Assembly: GCF_014839805.1 (NCBI RefSeq)
Contig: NC_051141.1
Coordinates: forward strand, 18,546,777-18,610,776
From: Manduca sexta
Taxonomy: Eukaryota; Arthropoda; Insecta; Lepidoptera; Sphingidae
Length of the DNA stretch: 64,000 nt
Direction: 5' to 3'
Part shown: positions 1 through 13,300 of the stretch, piece after piece
Layout: the number at the start of each line of letters is the position of its first letter
Position numbering within the stretch: position 1 is the stretch's first letter
The notes under the pieces: model-generated
Told to the model about the DNA's origin: nothing
What the model saw: only the letters and a program-made list of their open reading frames with translations
Databases searched by the model: none
Program-made: the position numbers and the translations under genes

Positions 1-3000
1 TATTGTTGTCTATGTGACAGTCTATGCATGACCTTAGATTTGATTAAATCATATACAAAATCATCACATACTAAACTTCTATCCTTTAGGTTTTAAAAAA
101 AAACAACTGTTTTGTGTCGTAATTTGTAATAAGAATTAAAAAAAAAACTATCTGCGGTTTTGGTAACTTTTGTAGTTAATCTCAAAAAAGGATGTGGTTT
201 CATTTTGTAAGGGCATTGTCAAAATTACCAATTAGTACTTGACCAGTACAAAAGTTGTACACTATTTGATAGCAGTCATATTTTTTAACTAATAATAGTT
301 AAGTACTATGTAGTTATCGGTTTGTCGTGGCGCCACGTCTGTTACCACTCCAAGATGTTATGCTAATGTGATATGGACAGTATTAATCGCTCCAGTTACC
401 GGCAGCTCGCGGCTCCGATCCGTTATAAGAAATTGATTGCATACTGCATGCAAATGCGAGTTATAGTTAGAAATAAGAAGAAAATAATATTTATTTTTAG
501 GCGAGCCTATCGCCATATCGGGCACAAGTTCCATACAACGAGAGCACTGCCGTACCGAATATACCGTTCTAATGATATGATAAATCTGAACAATGATTAT
601 GCCACGTTTGTGTGTGTACATTTAGTTTTTATTCTCATAATATTATTCATTCTCTTCCTTTAATGAAACTTCTTGCCAACGTGACAACTATGAAGAACAC
701 GCTCTTCTATTCTGCGTAACACTCGAGATTTATGCCAAAAAGTTACCATTACATAAAAAATTACCGGGTCTGGTCTTACAATTATAATCATCCCTTTGGT
801 TATGGACGTATTTTTTTATAATGTAAATGATCGTTGTTGACAATCCTCAACAATACTTATTCTTGATACGTTGTCGGCCATTATTAAAAGACACATTTTA
901 CTGTTGCACGTAAATTTTGAACGTTGATATAACAACATAAGTTTACAGCAATTAGTGTCAATTTGTCTTCTGAAGTAGTAAGTCGTAACTGTTGCATGTA
1001 ATATTTAATGTTCGCTACTAACGTATTCATCGATTGTATTTCTTTCAAGTTACAGCCGTTTATATTCCTGTTACATGGCTTTTTCAAAATAAATCACGAG
1101 CATATCTAGTAAGGTATGAAGTACTAAAGTAATACGTTGTGATCAATTAAAACAATTCAATGGGAATAGGGTACCGGACTCGTTTTTGTTCTTTACTTTT
1201 ATAAAATATTTACATAATATAAATTATAACACAGAAGGAATTTTTAAAATCCGGTAAAAAATCAACAAGTTATAAGTCTTTGAATTTCGGTGGAAGGGGT
1301 AATTAACAAGAAACAGAAAAGAGACGAAATATCCACATGTGACGTCATCGGGAATTACGACGCGAGCGAAAGAAAGAGATGAAGCGATATCCCCACATCG
1401 CGCCCACTTCTGCACATAACAATATTTTAAATATGAATTACTCGCTCATTTTTTAACCAATTTTTATGCAGTTTTCGCAGCAGTGCTTCTTTTTCGTATT
1501 ATTAACCATTATATATAGAATAATGGACAAAATCAAGCATAGGCCGGTCCCCTATTCGTGGCAATGGTCGCACGAGCAAATCTGGTCATATCTTTATTCG
1601 GTCGTATAGATAAGAAATTATTCTTTTGTAATGAAAATTTAACCCCTTAAAATTTAAAAAAAACTTTTGCAGGCAACTCGGCTCCGGCCTCGCTCGATAT
1701 TGTATCTAGTGAGCGGCCACTATTTAAACATTTACTTCCTATCTATTGCTTTTCGTGTTACCGCCAATCGCCATGTTAGTTTCTAACAGTTTGCTATTCC
1801 GAGAGCCAAGGGTCGCGTCCATTCAATTTGTATACCGCCACGTGGCAATTTTAAAAGCATTACCGGTTTCTTTATCACCTTTTGGCCGCTACGTATCAAG
1901 GCCACGTGGGCTCAGTAAACACATCCCTATATCAAAGTTGAGTCCTAACAACTGGACGGACAGTTGCAAACTTTTATATAATAAAGTTGATGTGTTTTTG
2001 TACAGATATGCAAATGCATTCCAAAGCATTTGCAGGGTGGACTGTAACGTCAAATATTATTATTATCTTTATATATACATTTATTGAAGTTTTTTTTTAC
2101 ATTTTTATTCGTATCTTAAAAATAACAATGCATATAAAAAATGAATTACTCTCTGATGGCGAAGTTCAAGACCCAAGCCAAAGTTAGGGATTCAAAATGA
2201 GGAATCCCCGCTCCCCACTCTCATGTGTGCCGTGTCCAGCAATACTGCCTCTGATCTAACGGACAATTGAGAAGATAAACTTCTAAAGATGTTGTTCGAG
2301 GCTCTGTGATATGCACAACTGGTTGTAATATAAACTGGTAATGCAACTATAATATTATTTAAACATTTTAAACAAAATTCATAATTATTATTAATTAAAG
2401 CATAGTAATCTCTCGTCACTATCTGGATTTTGGACACCACTTCGAATACAATCAGGTGCAGTGGGGGTCAATTTGCCCGTAAAAGTAATAATACGCATTT
2501 AGTTTTGAGGCTTTAAATAACTGGCATTATCTTTTGATTTGTATCAATTATGAGATCTCACTGGTCTGGTTGTGTGAAACTCAAGATTCATTCAAATTCT
2601 AAATCCATTAAAAGTTTGACATGATTGACGAACAACACCATCTATGACAAGTTTCGTATTATATGGGGCGATGCTACGCCCTATGTAATTTCCCATGTAA
2701 TTATCTTTGAAGCGACCCCTCGATATGAGGGTGCCTGCCAACACCCGTGTTTTCAAGGTTAAGGTTGGCAGTTAATTTAGCACCACCATAACAAATATTT
2801 TATTTTTATGTTTTACATCTTACAAGACTTTTTCGTAAAGCACAATAATAAGTGCTGTATTGCAGTGATGGTGTGCGCATGTCGTGTGATTCTTTCGGTT
2901 AAACTTTGAGATATTCAAATAATACGGTTAATAATTTTTTAAATAGTAATACCAAACTTCTATTATACTATCCTACTTTTGGGTACAAACTTCCTCTAGG

Positions 3001-3165
3001 ACTTGATTTAGTCTATCCACCACGCTGGCTTAGTTAGAGTCTAGAGTCTTGGTTGAACTTGACTATGAAAGATCTTACAATAATAATGTATGTTTCCATG
3101 CGGGAAATTTTCACCTTTCGCTATGGTTGGATTGCCTAACCTAATCTTTCTACTAATATATTATA
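1..3165. other. noncoding AT-rich flank, no gene recognised
   Basis: No open frame here resembles a known protein and no splice-consistent exon chain is visible. The stretch is AT-rich with A and T runs. Two CACGTG E-box palindromes sit close together at 1839-1844 and 1903-1908, in a locally GC-richer patch around 1680-1960. The segment around 2450-2780 reads like degraded mobile-element sequence but I cannot name a family. Confidence 0.5.
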
Positions 3166-3432
3166 CTAGGTGTGGGTCGTGGCTTCGCCCGCGTGAATAG
3201 CCTTCCCCGTTACAATACTAAATAGTCCCAAGAACGAGAGCGTCATGTATTTAAATAAAAAAAAAGATGAATAAAGTCCATCATTTCCCATGGACTTATC
3301 TGTAGCCTATGTGTTACTTCAGGACATGGCCTACCTGAGTGTCAAATTTCATCCAAATCCGTTTTGCTCTTTCTGCGATAACTTCTAACAAACATAATTT
3401 TCACAAACCTTCGTATTTCCAATATTGTAAGA
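3166..3432 (-). mobile_element. Helitron-like nonautonomous element, reverse orientation
   Basis: Read on the minus strand, the segment ends in a GC-rich stretch (complement of the GGCTTCGCCCGCGTG block at 3180-3195) followed by CTAG at 3166-3169. That is the typical 3' end of short Helitron-like elements in Lepidoptera. The interior carries the text 'caaatttcatccaaatccg' characteristic of the same repeats. No transposase is encoded. The 5' boundary near 3432 is approximate. Confidence 0.5.
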
Positions 3433-3559
3433 TTATGCAAATACTTTTAAGGTGATTGAATGTTTTTATAAAACATCGCTGAAACTATGTAATCCGATGC
3501 ATCGTCTCTATACTTTAAAATTAGCATATAAAATATTAATTTTTATAAATAATAAAAAA

Positions 3560-3859
3560 GCGGCGATAGCCTAGTTGGGTGTGGAACGGACTGCCAAGAC
3601 GAATGAGCACAGGTTCAAATCCCAAGGGCTCACACCTCTGACTTTTCTAAAATCATGTGTGTATTCTTTGTGAATTTATCGTTCGCTTTAACGGTGAAGG
3701 AAAACTTCGTGAGGAAACCTGCACATCTGAGAAGTTCTCTATAGGAATTTCGAAGGTGTGTGAAGTCTACCAAACCGCACTAGGCCAGCGTGGTGGACTA
3801 AGGCCTAATCCCTCGGTAGTAGAGGAGGCCCGTGCTCAGCAGTGGGCAAGTATATAATA
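3560..3859 (+). mobile_element. tRNA-derived SINE, plus orientation
   Basis: The element opens with an A-box-like segment (GGCGATAGCCTAGTTGG near 3562-3578) and a B-box (GGTTCAAATCC at 3612-3622), the two internal RNA polymerase III promoter blocks of a tRNA-derived SINE. A non-tRNA body follows, ending near the block GTGCTCAGCAGTGGGCAAG. A second copy lies in reverse orientation at 42671-42973. An open frame of 66 codons inside it is incidental. Confidence 0.8.
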
Positions 3860-3876
3860 CAGCGCTGATATTATTG

Positions 3877-4712
3877 TCTTCTATACTTATAATAAATCTG
3901 TAGAGAGGTCAATTCTGTACATGAAATATATTTCCAAAATAACTATCAGGGGGTGATTAGGGATCGATACTGATGCCAAAAATGCAATTGGTAAAATTTT
4001 TGTCTGTCTGTCTGTATAACCGTTATAGAAACAAAAACTACTCGACGGATTTTAACGAAACTTGGTACAATTATTTGTCATACTCCTGTGCTGGTTATAG
4101 TATACTTTTCATCACGCTACAATTAATAGGAGCAGAGTAGTGAAGGGAAATGTTGGGAAAACGGGAGAAGTTACTCCATTTTTTAATCTTCCATCGCGTG
4201 TGCAACCTTAATGGTTAAAGCTACACAGAAATCATGTATGACGGAAATGTTCTCCTTAAAATTATGTAAAAAATATCCCACGACAGCATATGTCTATCTT
4301 TTATGGTTGACTCACAATAAGATGTGTAACTCCCGATAGCTTAGCAGTTCGAAGCTTTCTCATTATATTTGTCTACTCTTACGTTTACAACACTCTCAGT
4401 CATCCCTAATTAAAAAAGTTAACATTAAATATTCCATAAAAAATAATCATAGAAATCGATATAGAAACACCAAAGTTATACATGAAATACGCTAATAATA
4501 AGCCATCATGCGTGAATACTGAATCATGCTATAAGGATTATTTTTGTATACATATAAGGTCGCGAACGCACAGGCAGGCGGCTTGCTTGGCACCTAGAGG
4601 CTAGCGAATCACCTAGCGAGTAGCTTCGTAAAACGAACATTCTCGAACGTTCGCGAACGGCTCCATTTTTGAAGTCCGAAATCCACGCGGGCGAAGCTGT
4701 GGGCGGAAGCTA
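3877..4712 (+). mobile_element. Helitron-like element, copy 1
   Basis: This segment is nearly identical over most of its length to 14179-14951. Both begin TCTTCTATACTTATAATAAATC, carry a TCTG microsatellite near the start, and end with a GC-rich block (CGGGCGAAGC then GGGCGGAAGCTA). The TC start and CTA(G) end without terminal inverted repeats suit a nonautonomous Helitron. Copy 1 differs from copy 2 by extra sequence around 4380-4440 and ends CTAT rather than CTAG. No protein is encoded. Confidence 0.6.
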
Positions 4713-6860
4713 TTAAGTAATAAAACACTCTAAAATCACATCTAAACTGAGTCGGAGCAGCATCGAATTTCAGTGTAACAATCCAATCATATCAATATTA
4801 TTACGTTTCGATTGTTTAGAGGGCGCTACTCTATATAACGTACTTGCGCGCTGTATCAAAGGGGATCAGACCAGACACATAGGGAGAGTAGGGGGTACGC
4901 GGGCTCTGAGCCTGGGGGCATGGGGACGGCGCGTGTGTGCGTGGCGTGATTTTCGGCTGTTATACGGTCATATAACTAGCTGAGTATCTATGTGACTGGA
5001 TATTTACGTACAGGTAAAGTGTTTTGTATATTTATATTAGTGAGTTATTTATCATATAGCTAGTTGAGTATGATTTCATATTTAGTTATAGGTAAAGGTT
5101 CATTTTTCATTTAGTATAGTTTTATTTGTTGGGTAATTGTGTATTGTTATTAGTGTTGTTATAAGTTTCCACATCTGGTTTCGTTAAAGTGATTGTGGTG
5201 TGCGTTTTCGCAAATATTTTAATATATGTAAGCTTTTTGGAATTCCGTCGCGCTCACAATATATTAATGAATAACGAGCTGTATATTCTAACTGAAAAAC
5301 AATGTTTTGTACTATCTTTCGTCCAAGAATACACGAATATCTAAACACCATTGAATTTTTTTAGGGTTCCATATCCTAAATGTAATCCTCGTAAAATCAC
5401 TTGTTGCCTCTGTTTGCGTCTGTGAAGATCGTTTTTCTTAATAACCCGTGGAGGTATTAAGTTAATATTTATATCAAATTCTTGGGTCTTTTGTCTCTTT
5501 CAGTTCTTAAAATCTAACTTGTAAGTCAACGAAATGAAAAAATATGACCGATTTGATGATATCATGAGTGGTCTGAGAAGCTACTTCCTTCCTGTCGATC
5601 TTATTATCATGAAATGTGGCATAAAGCAATATCTTACAGCACATGAAAACCGTAAATATAACTTACTTTAATAGCAAAAAGCGAATGTACCATTACAAGC
5701 TTATTTGTGATTGCTACAATAACCGTGTCTAGAGATGGAATTGTAAAGTTAATTTCGTCAAATCTGAACTTAAATATACAAAAGTCATTTTAACATTGCG
5801 TTACTAAATGCAACCACATACTTATATTAGAAATAACAATTTACAATAAGTTTTTTGAGCTGTAGATGTGAAAAAAAATGGTTTCTAACAAAATCAATAT
5901 TAATAAGAAGTAATTTTATTTTTTCTCATCCAAATGCCACTGCTACTACTACTCTTAGCGGATTCGTCGCAGTGACATCATACTTTCAGCCAGAAAAACA
6001 CTCATGCACACGTCATATTCGCATTGAACTACAAAATGATCAAAAAATCAGAAAACTAAAACCAGGATTTTTTATGAAAATATTCGTTATTAATGGATGA
6101 TTTTTTAGCACAATGTTAGCAAAGGTGAAGACGAGTATGTGGTTTCATTCAGTAACGCAATGTCAAAATGACCTGTATACTTAGTTACCTTGCCTACAAG
6201 TTTGTACGGAACCCTCGGAGCGCGAGTCCAAATCCCATTACGTTTTATTTATGTGACCTCCTGCTTTGTTGTGTCCGTCTGTTAGTCTAAATAGTCATAG
6301 TTAAGAATTTTAATAATAGATGATATAATAATTTACACCATTTTATTTCCCTTAACCGTGTTTAGAAGAGGTATAGTTATTTTTGAGTGATTTTTGTACA
6401 TGGTGTTTTAAACAAAAATGTATACAAAAAACTTAAATTTTTCGTTTTAGTTTAATATAAAAATGCATTGATAAGATTATAAATTTACTGATAAAACCTA
6501 AATCAGTTGTGACGACCAAACCATTTGTATTGAAAGATCGTATGTCGACTTGAACGGGTTAGAGTTTTCTTGCCTTTTTCTCCGTGAAACGTTCATGACG
6601 TACATTTGCCGACTTGTTGCTGCCTTAGTTACTAGGCAACGATATTTTTGTTATTCATTATTCATACCCTTTGGAGTTTCCAAAGGACCTTACAAATCGT
6701 CCATTCAATTTCTTTAACTCGTTCATCTTAATTGTACTTCGTACTGTTATTGTGCAATAATACTACAATATTGCAACTACTTTTATTGTTAAAAAAAAAA
6801 TTAAATTCACCGTGTAATAAATCACTCTGGCGGTTCGCAGTATTATGTAAATACATAAGT
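4713..6860. other. noncoding interval upstream of Jarid2
   Basis: No gene is recognised. A GC-rich patch at about 4830-5013 looks like a possible promoter with a noncoding exon (separate entry). Two diverged direct repeats of about 50 bp, each containing TCATATA(A/G)CTAG(C/T)TGAGTAT and GGTAAAG, sit at about 4969-5020 and 5053-5098. The rest is AT-rich. An 81-codon open frame at 5855-6100 shows no recognisable domain. Confidence 0.4.
4832..5013 (+). promoter_or_regulatory. possible TATA/Inr promoter with noncoding exon
   Basis: TATATAA at 4832-4838 is followed 36 bases later by TCAGA (4866-4870), an arthropod-type initiator. A GC-rich stretch comes next, ending at a consensus splice donor, CAG at 5011-5013 followed by GTAAAG. 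The two ATGs inside this putative exon open frames that stop within ten codons, so any exon would be noncoding. It could be an alternative Jarid2 first exon or the start of a noncoding RNA. TATA-to-Inr spacing is slightly longer than usual. Confidence 0.25.
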
Positions 6861-6861
6861 G

Positions 6862-7051
6862 ATGACGTTCGATCGGTATATTTTTAGTTCAGTTCGATAG
6901 CGTACCTAGGAAATAAGTTCTGCGCAGCTCGGACGCACCCTCGGGCGGCGTGCACCGCGGGCGCGGGGCGCGCTCGTGCCACCCGCCACCAGTGCACTCC
7001 GAACGGCCGCGGTAGCCACACGCGAAACACATCACCGCCCTTACTACCATC
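6862..7051 (+). promoter_or_regulatory. Jarid2 promoter and 5' leader
   Basis: A TTCAGTTCG initiator match (TCAGT at 6889-6893, predicted start A6891) sits about 30 bases downstream of a CRE-like TGACGTT. It is followed by a strikingly CpG-rich block at about 6921-7022 in otherwise AT-rich DNA. No TATA box is at the right distance. The first in-frame ATG of the downstream coding exon is at 7128, after an in-frame stop at 7059-7061. This gives a leader of about 237 nt. Confidence 0.5.
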
Positions 7052-7084
7052 ATGGTCATAGTGTACATACTATTTTTGGCATAA
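7052..7084 (+). CDS. upstream ORF in Jarid2 leader (10 codons)
   Basis: This ATG lies in a good initiation context (CCATCATGG) and is the first ATG after the predicted transcription start. It opens a ten-codon frame ending in TAA at 7082-7084, 43 bases before the proposed Jarid2 start and in a different frame. If the leader is as predicted, ribosomes would meet it first, so it may lower translation of the main frame. The peptide is hydrophobic and has no recognised function. Confidence 0.3.
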   Translation: MVIVYILFLA

Positions 7085-7127
7085 AACGACTTTAAACATA
7101 CTTACTAACGAATCACATATTGCACAA

Positions 7128-7330
7128 ATGAAACTAGATGTACATTATGGCCACCGTATGGTAGGGAGGCGCGTCGCCGCTAAATCATGTTTGGTTCGGA
7201 TTCGTAAGTGGTTGGACGGCTCTAGAAAAAAATCACGAAATGCTCTTCCCCTGTCTACCAACAAGAAGAAGGCGCAAGCAACTGCCGGTTCCAACGCTAG
7301 TATCCTAGGCAGCCCACCGAACTCAGGACG
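7128..7330 (+). CDS. Jarid2: Jarid2 putative first coding exon
   Basis: The frame begins at ATG 7128, codes a very basic segment ([10 protein letters not shown], then RKKSRN and NKKKAQ) and ends at a consensus donor GTAAGT at 7331. The exon leaves two bases of a codon. That joins in frame to an acceptor at 17250 (CCCCAG) but not to the better-looking acceptor at 17279. It lies just downstream of the CpG-rich promoter. I do not recognise this peptide from other JARID2 proteins, so it could instead be partly untranslated or belong to an alternative N-terminus. Confidence 0.5.
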
Positions 7331-10300
7331 GTAAGTATTAGTGTTAAGGATTTTTTTCAACCCAGGGCTAACTGTGGCGATGGCGATTGTATTACCTTGG
7401 CTGTGTTGCGGCGGCTGCGAATTAATATTAAGATATTTTATTTTTTAAAACGTATGTACTGTATGAAAACAAAAGAAATGCTTGCTAATGTTAACCAACG
7501 AAACAAGCGGGTTTTAATAATACTGCGTTAATTCTCATGGAACGTAAAGACAATAATTATAAAAAAAATTATATCCATATTATAAATTAAGATATAAATA
7601 TTATAAAAACTTATAGCAAAATATTGAGAAAAGGGTTCCTTTAAAAAACACATGATTTATTTTATTTAAAACTTTTAATGTGTTTAGCCATTCTGCCAAA
7701 CGAATTGGAAACAAATAAAAATGTTCTTGAGCGGGTCGATTCGCGCCAACCACCGGTTGAGTGTGTTTAGTATGAATCATTTAGTTTGTGCCGCCCCGCG
7801 TATTCTGTGTGCGGGTGCTTACTTCGCGGGGCCAAAAAAGGTATCCAATAAGTAACTAAAATAAATATATACAAATAGATAAAGTAAAAATCTAATTACA
7901 TAATTATTATATTATCTACATAAGTAAATCTTGCGACAAGCTTTTTTCTAAGTAGCATTAAAAAGAAATATTAAATTTAGAGGTTATTTTTTTCATTTTT
8001 GCGCCTTCATTTTCAACCGAATCAGAATAAATTTTGCATACACGTTTAGTTTGGATGACAAGGACGTCATTCAAAATCCAATATTGCGAACGACCTAAGA
8101 TGTGGGACTGGAGTATCAAATTTAAGGATTTGCTGACAAAAGTATGAATAGTAAATTGTCGGGTGCGTTCAACCCTTCGAGGAGATGGTGTACTACTGCC
8201 TGGCTAAATGGTAGGACTTAGCGGGGTCGTTTCTTAATTAATTTCAACCCTATATCTTAGGAAAATCCTAGTGGTGGTGCAAAAAACGTCCATATCGTAG
8301 GAAACAAGATGCTCGCCGAAATAGTTGGGTGGTGATCAAACAATTGAAGGGACAAAAACGTAGTTGGTCTAATAGATCTGACATTTTTTATTTTGAAACT
8401 CGCGGATTATAATTTTGAGGTCGAATTGTTCGATTAAAATTTTGATGATTATAGTTTCGATTTTAAATTCAATGATTTTTATGCTCATTGCCCAAGTCTT
8501 AAAGTTTTAAAAACTTCGCTCACACCATTTCCACTATAAGTTTCCGAGAAAACGCTAAGAACTTTTATCTGATCTCCGTCGTAACAATAGTTATCAGATC
8601 ACCTTTTAATTTTTCCCCATTACTGCGTAATATAGATGGGAACAGTCTGCTACCATGGTAACTAATCCCATATCGCCAGGCGCTCCCTATCTACCCAGAC
8701 GGGTGATCGATACTATTTTAATTGACGCATGCACAGATTGTCTACCTGTCTGCCGCGAGGTGTAACATTGAGCTATGCATCTATGTCCCGAAACTCTTAG
8801 GATCGAACGCGATGCATTAGTATTCATTTGTTAGAAGTTGGCACGCGTGCCCTTTTCCGATGGGCAGTGGTGTTAAATTAATCTCAGATAACGCAGTCAC
8901 CTTTCAGTCGACATTTTATTATTAATAAACAATTAAATTATATTAGTAGACCCTAGGTCCCCAACATCATTGTCAACATATCTTACAGGGGTAGCATAAT
9001 CTCATATCAAGAACACTCCAAAGGGTCAAAGTAGTTATAAAGGCAAAAAAAATTACATATCAAAATCCTCACACTATGCCAGTGGCGAAATATGAGTACC
9101 TACTAATTTGCATAACTGTGGTCTGCAAATCGTAATGATAATTAGATTTTATATATAAGTTACAAAAGAGAAGCTGACAAGAATCAGGTTATGTGGATCC
9201 TTCGCCACTGCACTATACATACCGGTCTTGTGTAACTGCAAGATAATTTCTTCCCAATTATATTGTTTATATCATGGGGTTAAAACCTTTAAAAGGATAA
9301 CCTACCCACAAAGATATTCTGAGGAAGTTTTATTCATACACACACATGCCTTTATAAAGATTTTTTTAAATGAGCCATCAGCTGTGACCCTGTGTCTCGA
9401 AAATTCCTTTTTTACCGATGCAAACCTTTGTCTAATTATGCGTGATTCGGAGCCGCGACGGATCTGTTTAGCGTTTACTATGTACAAACTTTTGCTGGCG
9501 TTTTCCTCCTTGTGAAAATTCTTTCGAGAGGAATGACAGTTCTACGTTTCAAGAAAAAATTTAGGATTTTGAGATAATATATATATTCGAGATAATATTG
9601 AATATATTACTTCTTGTCTAGTGTATTATGCGCCACAAAACATCTGTGACGGCTCAGTTGTTTTTGAATTTTTTATATCTTCAGATACTTATTTTGTATA
9701 TGTACGTATATATCTTATATAAGTAGTAAGGTAACAATATAGCATTAAAATTCATTCAGAAACTCCCGTTTGATGTTGAGGAAAAATTTACGTAATAAAG
9801 TAATTCTAACAAAGCAGTAGCAGTAAGGCTACCATAAACAAGGATGTTATCGGATGGAGAGAGTTAGCGGGGTGAGAAATCTTGTTGATCAGATCATACT
9901 AGTAGTCTAATGATTGTGGTCGTCAATTAAAAAAGTTAATTTTTTCGCTATTATTTATTACTAGATGTTCCTTCCGGGTTTGTCTGCGAATCTTGTGGCG
10001 ATCAACTGCGACATCTGGACGACGCCAGCACCATTTTTGATTTTACTCTGAATATTATTATTGAGGGATATGTGATCGTGCACACAGTTCCGGATGAAAA
10101 GTTTATGTCTGGTCGAACAAAAAGGCTTAACAAATAATACAGTCATTCATTTTCATTCATTAAAGGGAGCTCGTCTTTGTACTTTCGCACATGTGCTTTT
10201 TGTATGTAAAACAGTTCGATAATGCGGTTCGTTTTAATAAAATCTCGTTTGACCCGTTCGTGCTTACAGTCCGTATCTCGTACGAGCATGATTGCGTCAT

Positions 10301-13300
10301 TTGATTGAAGGATTATCCGTCATCTCATGTGTCCGTCGCATCTCCGTGTTCATCAGACTGGCCGACCCTTATGTGTCTAGGTATATAGGCTTGTCAAAGG
10401 CTATTCGGATCGGAGGGGTGATTCACATAGGTCCAGATTCAATGTGCACTAATGGATGTGCTGTGTTGCCCAATAATCCCATAGGGTGGTTGGCGAGGGA
10501 GCGGAAACAAAGACTAAGGGGTAGACCGCGTAATGGGTGACAGTTTGAAATATATTTAAATTCGCATTCGGTGGACGTGTTCATTTCAGTGTGTTGAGAT
10601 TAGTACTGAGAAATTATGTGGTTGAGCTTTTTTAAGTCTTGCAGTATTAAGACATTTTGAAACAGTCTAAAAAAGTCAATTCGCAATTCAAATTAATGTA
10701 TGTATCTAAATTCTTTTGTCATGCTTATCACGAATTGAATTAAATAACAGTGGTCACATGAACTGAAGTCACATTGATTAGATTGTGGTAGATACCAATG
10801 GATATTTAATTTTGAAATTATTTCTTACAATAGATCATAAATCATCTCAGATGAAGAGGTGTGGTAAGGACGCGGTACTTCTTAATCTATCGATCGTCAA
10901 ATGGTCCAGACGGAGCCAGGGCGCAATGACCCGAGGTTTCGGCTCGTCTCTAGACATACCGGCGACTGCCCGTCAGACAAGCCCCCTCCGCCCCCGAGCC
11001 CACCTGTATAGACTGTTTTTATTTCTAATTCCTTCTATGTGTCTCTTGAGAGTTTAATTTAAAATTTATCTTAAAACCATGTCTTCGTTATAAATTTTTT
11101 TTTAGTGGTTTTAAAATGCTTTAATATATTTTAGTATGTAGTTGTTTAAACGAGATTTTATTTGTTATTAGGACGGCACTAAGTTAGTTAGAATTTTACA
11201 ATTTAAATCCACGCTGGGATTGAAGTTTATGACTATCATTTTTTACTCTTAATCAGTCACGCACTATTGCTTCCTACCCTACCCGTTCCTACCCGGTTCC
11301 TACGTGATTTTATGGTTCCTACATTGTTCTGTAATATTTACGTTGTGGTATGCATCGTCGCCTGCGTGTGACTTGCCTATAGCAAGACAATTGTTCCAGT
11401 GACAACGACAGTTGCTGGCTATTTATAATTTCGCTCATCTATCGTTTTGCGCAGTTATAATTTTAAGTATAATTCTAATAGAAAAATTTAGACGAAATTA
11501 CCCTCGGCGTACAAAATATCATTTCGAGACCTAACTGACAATAGCTGTTGAACAGAAAATTAGCTAAATGCCGGCTGGAACATTACAGCCGTTTTTAAGA
11601 CAGTTACACACAATTAAAGACAGTTATATTTTTTAGGGACTAGTAGATGACTACGGAGGGGTCAGATGTTTGGAACTTCAGGCCACCTATCAAAAAACAA
11701 TCACACTGAGTATCTAGTTTTTGCATTCTCCATTCTATTCGCGTCTGTTGCATCAAGCTCCTTAAACTGTGTAAATATTGGAATGAACAGATATGACCAT
11801 AGGCGCTGCAATCTTCCGCCGTCTAGCTGCTCATATTCCATATCATGAACGCGAATGCCGTATTGTTTGCGACAATGTTAACAACCATGCGATTTAATAA
11901 CGTTCCGTGTGTTGTTTCCAATGTGTAGTCATGTATAAAAACCATTTATAATAAATATATTGGTAATTGTTTGCATTTTGGATTTGTGTTTAAAATTTCA
12001 ATGTGCGTTACCAATCATAAGAAATGCGAATGGCTACTGTTTGATACGTTTATTTTGAGAAGTAGCCAATTTAAATGAGCCTTCGTCAGAATAAAAAACT
12101 ATCTTACATGCTAGTCGCTGTCGTATTAGGATTCCGTTATGAAACAGTAAATCTTTATTAATATAATTCTGTACACCGCTAACGGGGTACAAGGACTACA
12201 TCCAACATTTGCCCTGAGGGCTTGCTTAAAGTGTGTTTTGTGAAGAAAACACATTCACATGGTCAACTTAAGAGCTTAAAATGTATTTATTTTATACCGT
12301 TACTCGTACTGGCAGCAATAGTCTTCACAAAGAGCCGTATTTATTAACATCCCCAGTCTGGCAAACAGGAATCCAGACATAATAATAATTTGGCGACATC
12401 AAAGCAACCCTCTGAAATCAATCGGCGTATATTAATCCTACCGGCGCAGGGGGGATGTGCAACGGGGGGCGGAGGGGGGCTTTTACTGAGTAGTTATTCC
12501 AGTACACGTCAAAGAGTGGGTGGTTTGATATCTGATATTGACACTTCAATTAAAAGCTTTGCCCGGGCTGCAGCGAGCGGCGGGCGGCTGTGGGAGGCAT
12601 CTTTAATACCTGCATTCGGGGGCAGCTCTGTGGCCGTACCGAATGCTCGTGGACATGCCTGCCACCGAGGGTGGTACACAACCCTTTGATATGTGGAATG
12701 GACAGTTCAATTAACTAGCTATGCCCGGGCCGCCGGGTGGTGGGTGGTTGGCGGTGGGAGGTAATACCGTGCAACGTTTGTGTACTGGATACCTGCCGTT
12801 TTCGACTAATAAATTACGTCTGTCAGTATTGCGTCAGGCTTCGGGGCTATTTGCAAACACTGATATTTATTCGAATAGCTATTCAGTGTCCAACAGCGAT
12901 TTCATTATAACATAGTATGCCATGTTGCACTTTTAAGATTCATTCCTTCATACCGCCAGGCGTTAATGTTTGGATCGGTATTTTTCTTGGTGGTTAATAG
13001 GTGTGACTTCACTCCCCCTAACTAAATTTGTTGCCACAAAAAGGCACTTCCCATCGCCCGTAATGTAAAGCACCGGACATGATTTATTCATAAGAAAAAA
13101 GAAAATATTTCCATCTTCGATGATACCGAAGATTGCGTTATAAGTATTGGTATAGTATGAACTATTGAACTATTGATTACTTGACTTTTTATATTGGTAC
13201 TGCAAGCATTGCATGTGAATATAAGTGGAGTGGGATACATATGTCGACTTCTAATACGTTTGTACTTTTTGTAACTCACGGCTTCGGTGTCGCAGCCTGC

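Noticed and set aside
1746..2087. 113-codon open frame on the plus strand
   Set aside because: No domain or coding-like pattern, and its end is a low-complexity Tyr run read from TAT repeats. The length is within chance for AT-rich DNA of this size.
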